Shown: one piece after another, positions 57,325-64,000 of the stretch
How the letters are laid out: each line of letters starts with the position of its first letter
Numbering within the stretch: the stretch's first letter is position 1
DNA from: Xylogone sp. PMI_703
Lineage: Eukaryota; Ascomycota; Leotiomycetes
DNA: 64,000 nucleotides
Reading direction: 5' to 3'
Assembly: GCA_021399445.1 (NCBI GenBank)
Contig: JAJTUQ010000004.1
Coordinates: 2,418,001 to 2,482,000 of the forward strand
Position numbers and translations under genes: made by a program
Notes under the pieces: model-generated
The model's database searches: none
Told to the model about the DNA's origin: nothing
Seen by the model: the letters and a program-made list of their open reading frames with translations, nothing else

Positions 57325-58292
57325 CTAATCCACTGTCCACTCCCAAAGTTTCTCGCCCAATTCAATGTCAATTTTCACATACTTGCCAATCTCGTGGGCA
57401 GAGCCAACGGGATAATAAAATGATCCGGACTTGACATCTTTTGATACAGATGCCCAAAGCTGGTTCCGTGCGCCAACCTCGCATGAGTCGGTAAAGGGAT
57501 ACACAATAGGCACAGCCAAGTGTAGGATGGGATAGGTCTTATAAGGGGATCCTTTATGGCTGTCATGGTCGGGCTTGGATGAATGGACGTGACACTTAAC
57601 GATGGATAGTGTTTCGCAAGTTCTCGGGTATGGAGTATATTGGCAAGCTTGCTCTGACCATAGCGGGCCCAAGTACCTATCTCATGGCCAGGTGTCTTCA
57701 ACGTTTCAAAACGGATTGAATGTCCAGGACTTAATTTGAAGGCATCGGAAGAAACGAATACGATACGTACATCATTAGTTTGTTCTGCGGTGTGCAGTAA
57801 GGCTGGCATCAGCAATTTTGTTAGCAATGCATGGCCGACATGATTGGTGCCAAATTGAATCTCATATCCCTCACTGATCTGGGCAGCCGGCACGGCCACT
57901 ATGCCTGCGTTCAGGATAAGGATGTCAATCCGGTCAGTCTCTGCTATGATAGTCTTTGCCGCCTTCTGTATGGACTCAAAAGATGCTAAATTCAGTTCCA
58001 ACGGACTGATAGACGCATCTGGAAGCTCCTTTTTAATGTCACTAATGACACTCTCGATCTTTTCGAGGTTTCTCGAAGCCAGCCATAGTTGCTTGGCCCC
58101 ATGGCGAGCAAACTCGAGGTCGCTTTGCTGGCCTAACCCACTCGTACCACCAGTGACGATGACAACTTTTCCTTCTAGAGAAGGGATATCTTTCTTGGAG
58201 TCGAGTGGGTTGTCCAGAAAGGGAGGATTCTCATAGCGATTTGGAGCAAGAAATAGCGGTTTCAGGAACGTCTTCTTTAGTGTAATGTGCAT
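57325..58292 (-). pseudogene. short-chain dehydrogenase/reductase with a C-terminal frameshift
   Basis: NAD(P)-dependent SDR of the retinol-dehydrogenase-like group. The first 240 or so residues are normal: VVIVTGGTSGLGQQ (cofactor site), LWLASRN, DILILNAGIVAVP, QFGTNHVGHALLTKLLMPAL, IVFVSSDAF, and the active-site YGQSK. After SVTSIHP the frame runs into PTMTAIKDPLIRPIPS and goes off-family, stopping at 57375. The family C-terminus is in another frame: KGSPYKTYPILHLAVPIVYP, GARNQLWASVSK, SGSFYYPVG, LGEKLWEWTVD. A single-base loss (or two-base gain) near 57550-57560 explains it. It could also be an assembly error. No intron fits there. It sits next to the divergently transcribed RNase H-like gene, 216 bp between starts. 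Confidence 0.75.
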
Positions 58293-58507
58293 GCCTGAGG
58301 CCCAAAAATTAGTTCTATAAATAACGCTGCTAGTTGAACATGCCGTCTTTTCAGACCGACAACCCGTTTCCCACTTCGTTGTAGATTGTCACAGGTCTAT
58401 ATCAAACCGGAGCTCCGGCAAAGGATTTCACATGACACCATAACCATGACAAGCGCCTACACAATTACAGAAACAAAGGCAGAGGAGGAGGAGAGTTAGC
58501 AGGCATT

Positions 58508-59191
58508 ATGGGAATCGATCTACACCTCTCCGCTGCCGACCATACACGAGAATGGATCAAAAACCGCAAATTTGAGCCTAAGAAATTGTATGGCGAGAAT
58601 GTGAATTTGGATCACGTGGAAGTCTGTCGCGATAAGTATTGGATATATGTTGCATGTGATCAAGCGAATCCGTGTGAACACTGTGGCAGACTGGCGGCGC
58701 ACCTAGATTGCATAGTCATTGCTGTTGATGGAGCCTGTCGGGGGAATGGCACTGCGGGGGCAGTAGCTGCTACTGGAGTTTTCGTTGGTAATGAGTCTGA
58801 GTATAATGATAGTCTTATTTTGAGGGTACCGAGACCAACCAACCAAGTGGCGGAACTAAGTGCTGGTATTCGTGGGCTCGAACAAGCTCTGGCCATACGG
58901 AATGAAGGCATTCACGATTGGCCTCTGGGGCAGGTTGTAATTAAGGCCGATTCGGAATATTTGGTGAAGGGAATGACTGATTGGGTGTTCAAATGGGAAA
59001 AGAATGGCTTTCGGACCGCCAGAGGCACGCTCGTCACAAATGCACCGCTCTTCATGAGACTTCAAGAACTCGTTGCCAAGTTGAATAGTCTGGGTGTTGA
59101 GGTATTATTCTGGCATGTACTCAGGAGCCGTAACGAGCAAGCAGATTTCTGGGCAAATATGGCCTTGGATAATGAAGGAGATGAGTGGTAA
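58508..59191 (+). CDS. RNase H1-like domain protein
   Basis: Single-exon frame of 227 codons. After an N-terminal extension with a CDQANPCEHCG cysteine patch, the RNase H fold begins with IVIAVDGACRGNGTAGAVAA (first catalytic Asp). Next are NQVAELSAGIRGLEQAL (catalytic Glu), VVIKADSEYLVKGMTDWVFK (second Asp) and finally SRNEQADFWANMAL (last Asp). The D-E-D-D set is complete, so it should cut RNA in RNA-DNA hybrids. Length and position of motifs match fungal RNase H-like proteins. No reverse transcriptase or transposon parts lie next to it, so it is a host-type gene rather than a retroelement piece. Confidence 0.88.
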   Translation: MGIDLHLSAADHTREWIKNRKFEPKKLYGENVNLDHVEVCRDKYWIYVACDQANPCEHCGRLAAHLDCIVIAVDGACRGNGTAGAVAATGVFVGNESEYNDSLILRVPRPTNQVAELSAGIRGLEQALAIRNEGIHDWPLGQVVIKADSEYLVKGMTDWVFKWEKNGFRTARGTLVTNAPLFMRLQELVAKLNSLGVEVLFWHVLRSRNEQADFWANMALDNEGDEW

Positions 59192-60515
59192 TCCACCATA
59201 GAAATATGATGAGCAACCTGTAATTCGCGCCTGTTCAAGACTGCTCTGTGTGTTCTTTCTTTTGCAATAAAAATCAGTGGCGCTATTATTAATGAAGTTA
59301 TTATTTGCAATAGGTTGTACAACACGGTTAACTCTTTCCTCTAGTTGTAGGTTCGATATATTTAATTAACTATTAGATTCCGTTAGATTATAAGTCCAGT
59401 AATTATTCTCAGTATGCAAGGGTCACATGCCTAAGCATCCAAAAGGGGTCTACAAGCAACAATTCCGATATGTTGATCAATGTTCAATTCCCGACAGTTG
59501 TCTATTCCTTGATATTGTTCTATCATACGTATCCCATCACTTTCATGGTTCTGCCGCACCAGCCTTGGGAGAAGTTATGAGTGTGCTCCTTGCTTGGCGC
59601 AAATTCGCTATTAAAGAAACGCTCTTTCACTTTCATAAAGTAGAGCACGAAGAGAGAGCCCCAGACGTTGACACGCCGTAAAATTGGGGGTACCATCCTT
59701 TATGTCTCCTTAGACAGTTATACAGAATCACTTGTCGCTCGCTTGATATAGTAGAGTAGTTGGATTTATAATTGAGTGTGAGTTTTTGTAATGAAGAAGT
59801 TGAATAACTACTCAGCAAATTGAGGTTATACATTAGTATGAGATAACGTTGAGTTGGTATTCGGTAAACTATGAGACTGAACTACAGTTAACACGTAGTC
59901 GGGTGAGAGGGATCCAAAAGGGTCATCCAGAGTAATCCTCGGAACCATTTTCTAATATTAGCAGGAAATAATAGCAATTGTCACCGAGGAGTTGAAATAT
60001 GTCCCCGCCCAACTGCAACCCGGTCTATGGCCTTGTTCGCCGTTTCTCACCCCTTCCCACCTTCGCCTCACCTTGCTCACCTTAGCTCACCCAATATCGC
60101 AGATAAAGCAGCTCTAGTCACTTTTCTTAAACAAAATAGGTTTTCTTGATGTTGGGATTGATGTGTGATAACCGGCTATCGTTACCCGGGAATGGCTATT
60201 TTTAGCAATAACGCGCCTGTGTAACGGCCTCTACTACACCAGGTTATCATCCGGATAGCTCTTTCGTTGTCAAATCTATGTAGATTATGCTTAAACATAC
60301 TATTAGGAAAAGATGGGCTATTAGACAACACCACTAACCTTGTTTTCATAACGTGGCTTGACATGCATACTTTTCGCTTGTATGGACCAGTAATGCGGCG
60401 TAATTGTTCCTCCAGAGGAGGAATCGGGCGCTCGTATACTTATTCGCGTCTTTAGAGAAGCATCTGGCTTTCCGAGTTGTTGTACAACTTTGAATTCCTA
60501 GCCAGGACACCCAGC
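59192..60515. other. AT-rich intergenic stretch
   Basis: An 84-codon plus-strand frame at 59427-59681 (MPKHPKGVYKQQFRYVDQCS...) has no domain and weak support; I do not call it. Around 60040-60095 there is a degenerate CTCACC-type repeat. Nothing else seen. Confidence 0.5.
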
Positions 60516-61497
60516 ATGGCCGTGAACTTACCGTACTACGGCTTATGGAATCGCGGCCCTCTAACCACCACCTTCACGCCCCCGTCAACGTGCCTCGCGA
60601 CAACGACCGTCTATGTTCTTGGCTACGAGAATGCTCCTATCGCCCAGGCTTCGTCTTATTATATTGGCCTCTGGCCGCCAGCCTTGCCCGATTACTTGGT
60701 AGACACTACCAGCAATCCATGTATCCCTCCAGGTCCGACGCCAGCCCCCCTCTATCAGCCATGGTATTATTCACCGGGTATCTGCCCTAGTAGCTACACT
60801 CCAGGCCTACCCTTAGCAGTGCAAACACCCGGCGTAACTGCCTGGCTCTGTTGCCCATTGTAAGTCTCCATCCTCTTGTTTGTTACTAAATCCCGACCGT
60901 GAATTGCAACCAATACTCTATTTTAGAAGCTATACTCCTTCCCCACATGTGTCAAACGCTCTGTTTACGGCGACGTTCGCATGCGTGTCAACCGCACCCA
61001 GCCTTGCGACGTTGACCAGTGTGTGGTCTGCTCCGCATGGTGATTCCATAGGTGATACTGTTTGGCCCACTACTGTCCCAACTGCTGCCGTTACACCGAC
61101 TGTGGTTCTTACTAAGCCAACCGTGATGGCTATTGGGATCCCCATTATGTGGCAGAGCACTGATCTAGAGGCCGTATCCTGGTTCGACAACTTTCAATCG
61201 AGCTCGAGTCCGCTGACAACCACTCCTGTTTCAACTCACTCTACAATAAGTCCTATTGTCACTCATTCGTCGACTACCCCCTCCTCTACTCATTCGATTC
61301 CACTAACAGGCTCCAATCCTACTATCCCACTTACAACTTCACCCAATCCAGTAACGACCTCCAACTCAACTAGTTCAATAACAAGTTCCAATCATCCTAG
61401 CACCACACCATCTAAGGCGGCAAGTATGGGCCGAGGGCCTAGTTGGATTGCGGTCATTCTAGGAGCCGTTCTGCTCGTTCCTAGCTTTATTCTCTAG
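60516..61497 (+). CDS. Ser/Thr-rich surface protein, C-terminally anchored
   Basis: Two exons joined by a GTAAG...TTTTAG intron that turns CCP-L|SYTPSP in frame. The N-terminal part is Tyr/Pro-rich with spaced cysteines (LWNRGPLTTTFTPPSTC, YYSPGICPSSYTPG, TAWLCCPL), a pattern seen in many uncharacterised fungal extracellular proteins. The second exon is Thr/Ser/Pro-rich (TTTPVSTHSTISPIVTHSST and similar), and the end is a hydrophobic tail PSWIAVILGAVLLVPSFIL that fits a GPI signal or a final membrane helix. No signal peptide is visible from the ATG at 60516 nor from an upstream in-frame start, so the true 5' end may be an unseen exon. About 320 residues. Confidence 0.7.
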
Positions 61498-61607
61498 CTT
61501 TAAGATGGTTAATATCTTCTGATTAAAGCATATGTATAATTTATAATGAGGAAATTCAATCCATATCTTCATACTGCTTCGCCATATACAAACTATCTTA
61601 CAATCTG

Positions 61608-63402
61608 CTAGCTCTGTCTCTGTATAGGCCTAAGTTGCACCACAGGGCCTTCCTTTGCACCGACTAGATGATCCTGAAGCTGAAATTCGTTGGTATTTGT
61701 TCGCCCATATCTCAAATGGGGACCACCACAACCTAATTCGCCCTCTGGTCCTTCGGCAACTCGAATATCAAAAGCCCACACCAAAAATGCAATAATAATA
61801 GAGATCTGAGCGTTGGCGAATGTCTTGCCAAGGCAAGATCTTGTTCCCAGAGAGAATGGTATATACCCCTCCGGTGCAGTACTTTGCTCCTTGCCCAGTT
61901 TCGGGCCTTCCAACCAACGCTCTGGCTTGTACTCATGCGGTTGCGAGAAATAAGCAGGATTATGATGGATGCTGTAGATGCCTGTTCCAACGGAATAGCC
62001 ACTAGGTATGAAATGGCCATCAATGATGTGCCCTGACTTGCCAACTTGTCTCCATGGACAACCTCCCAGAGGAGGGGTCATTCGGAGTGCCTCTGATATG
62101 CATGCATTGAGGTATTCACAGTGCCTTAATTTATCGCCTATTTCAATTTCATCTTGTCTTGTAAAGGTACTGCGGACCTCCTTTGCTAGTTTGTCTTGAA
62201 CCTTCTGATTCCTAGAGATATAGAATATTATTGCACATAGCGCTACTGCTGATGTTTCATACCCTATTATTTGTAAGTGAGTTTCTTCATATTTGCTAGA
62301 GAGAACTTACCAGCCATCAAAAGCGTATGTGCTTCCGCTAATAAGGCAGTCGAGCTCAATTTCTGAGCAGACGCTGTTAGATATGAAAGAATGCTTTCAC
62401 CCGGGCATGATTTCTCAAGGTGTTCCTTAATGATAATTTTGGTAAAGGATAGGAGGTTATGGCTTCCTTTAACGGATTTCTTGAAAAGAAGCTTGTCTAG
62501 TCTTCCGAGGACTAACAGCGGAGCATAGATCAGAACATTAAGCCGAATATTTGCCTCTTCAATATCAGAGGTAATGTGACGATAGGTGGTTTTCTCCAAA
62601 AGGTTAAAGTTCGTATCAAAAAGGAGGTCAGAAATAATGTCGAATGTTAACCAATTAATCCATTCTGACATGTTCACTGGGGCACTCCATTCGCTCTCTC
62701 CTATCTGATAGACCAGGTTGCAAAATTTGTTGACATGGTCGAGCAGCTTGGGCTCAAATCGCTTTATTGCAATTGCCGTAAACCCTGGGGAGACAATTCG
62801 ACGACGCTTTGCATGTTCCACTTTGTCATGAATGGTACCAATGCTAGCAAACTTTTCGTTACGGCCTTCAAAGGCTGGGTGCTTGGAAATATTCTTGCCC
62901 AAGATATATATATCTAACATCGTTAATATAATGGTATTGCATCAGAAACGTACTAACGAAGGATAATAATCAAATTACCTTTAATTCCTGTTGCTGTGTT
63001 GAAAAGCAAGTGGTTTGGGCCATATCGAACTATTGGGCCTGCGGAGAAATATCTCAGTAGAGTTTCCCTACGGATATTGGATGATGCTCTCTCTTCCAAC
63101 TTACCGTATTTTTCATGGCATCGTTGTATGTCTAAATGCTGGTCTCCGTTCCAAGCATAGTATATCTCTCGAAGATTGGTGAATTTTGCAGCTGGAGGTC
63201 CGGGATATTTTGCTAAGGGGTGGAAGTATATCTGGTATGCGCCATATATTATAGCCTGTAAGACGCATCTTAGATATTACGAGAATTTTGCGAAAGCTTG
63301 ACAATATGTGCAGTAAGGCCGACTTACACTGAGTATAATGCCTATGAAAATCTGGCATACCGGCGAAGTTGCCAGCAGAAAATTTTCTACTACGCCCAAC
63401 AT
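61608..63402 (-). CDS. cytochrome P450 monooxygenase
   Basis: Third P450 of the window, ER-anchored, substrate unknown. It starts MLGVVENFLLATSPVCQIFI (anchor). After an intron comes YFHPLAKYPGPPAAKFTN, then IVRYGPNHLLFN, RRRIVSPGFTAIAIKRFEPK, and WINWLTFDIISDLLFDTNFN. The I-helix is split by an intron, MAG|YETSAVAL, with Glu in place of the usual Asp. The K-helix is ISEALRMTPPLGG, the PERF-type motif is YKPERWLEGP, and the haem loop is PFSLGTRSCLGKTFA with its Cys. It ends VQLRPIQRQS. Several introns with consensus ends, about 510 residues, intact. The PLAKYPGPP and SLGTRSCLGK patterns fit the large group that includes benzoate-4-hydroxylase and isotrichodermin-hydroxylase-like enzymes; this is a loose placement. 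Confidence 0.9.
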
Positions 63403-64000
63403 ATTATTTTTTAGTGAGCAGTATAGTTTGTATGATCAATTTACTCTGGCTATGGGCTATATAAATACTCCTCCCTCAGCTCTTGCATGATCCACGCGAT
63501 TGCCCAATTTGGACCCCATAGCTAGCATTACACCTAGTAAACATCCCGATAAAACGACGAGCCGCGATGGTTAATCCACGCGCGTCAATTGAAATCCGTT
63601 GAATATCATAATACGCGTTATGACATATGTACGTCTGACATCCCTGAAAGATTGGAGCTGAGATTTTCAAGTCGTGCAGACTTTTTGTTTGTTCATGATC
63701 TGCAGGATGCTCAGCTGCCAGCGGAAATGTGCACTTCCACCACATTCTGGCTGCATGCCGCATGGAAAACTCATTCTGCCGAATCACTGCGCCTCTAATC
63801 ATCTCAGAGCAGGATGATGCTTGTCTGAGACATGCAATATGTGTATCTGCATCTTTTGCCACAGCGGCCTAAGTCCGTTGGGGTCAGCATAATGCTGTTA
63901 AATTTACGGAGGTACCTATCAGCAGATAGCTTCGGGCGGGTCGGGATTGACCGTAGAAGTGGGACGCTGAAGATATCCAAGATAGGACTAAGTAAATCAG
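63403..64000. other. window edge, no gene recognised
   Basis: Promoter side of the third P450. A 128-codon minus-strand frame (63476-63862) has no domain and ordinary composition; I treat it as chance. Confidence 0.5.

Noticed and set aside
58508..59191. RNase H domain as part of a retrotransposon
   Set aside because: No reverse transcriptase, integrase, gag or LTR around it. It is a complete stand-alone frame with its own start and stop.
63476..63862. A 128-codon minus-strand frame at the right edge
   Set aside because: No domain, no neighbouring exon and ordinary composition.

Overview
This window looks like nuclear DNA of a filamentous ascomycete (Pezizomycotina, possibly a leotiomycete). 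Most genes carry several short GT-AG introns of about 45-90 bp with CTNAC-like branch points. The gene families are typical of such fungi: peroxisomal alcohol oxidase ending in a PTS1 tripeptide, S28 serine carboxypeptidase, Zn2Cys6 regulators, GLEYA and Ser/Thr-rich wall proteins, class II fungal P450s and a DDX60-like helicase. There is one nuclear-type tRNA. Gene density is low: about 19 recognisable genes in 64 kb, separated by long non-coding stretches and accompanied by several decayed genes. The species assignment is inference.

Layout. 1-7 kb: a P450 and an alcohol oxidase, both on the minus strand. 7-10.8 kb: non-coding, ending in an unusual stem-loop/palindrome pair. 10.9-16.8 kb: a large DDX60-like Ski2-family helicase. 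18-22 kb: an alpha/beta hydrolase (monoacylglycerol-lipase type) and a secreted S28 carboxypeptidase. 22.4 kb: tRNA-Thr(UGU). 23.5-27.7 kb: an NmrA-like oxidoreductase, a truncated C2H2+Zn2Cys6 regulator, an 11-bp satellite and a GPI-type Ser/Thr-rich wall protein. 27.7-31.9 kb: non-coding. 31.9-34.8 kb: a ruined NLR-like gene (lipase-like, NB-ARC and TPR parts) whose middle third is inverted. 35.8-45.8 kb: O-methyltransferase, GLEYA adhesin, a frameshifted gene relic, a multi-pass membrane protein and a Dal5-type MFS transporter. 46.5-53.2 kb: a small secreted cysteine-rich protein, a second P450, an orphan ORF with extreme strand bias and a Zn2Cys6 regulator. 53.9-57.2 kb: two nucleotidyltransferase-like genes, the second broken by repeat-rich DNA. 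57.3-63.4 kb: a frameshifted SDR, an RNase H-like protein, a Ser/Thr-rich surface protein and a third P450.

I see no biosynthetic backbone gene (PKS, NRPS, terpene synthase), so the three P450s, the O-methyltransferase, the SDR and the transporter do not make a convincing metabolite cluster. The strongest unusual signal is the NLR-like locus at 31.9-34.8 kb. Its three blocks are co-linear with the family only if the segment at about 33011-34228 is flipped, and it also carries C-to-T-type stop codons that look like repeat-induced point mutation. Coding decay is a theme of the window: this locus, the gene near 40-41 kb, the nucleotidyltransferase-like gene at 55.7-57.2 kb, the SDR and the shortened zinc-finger regulator.
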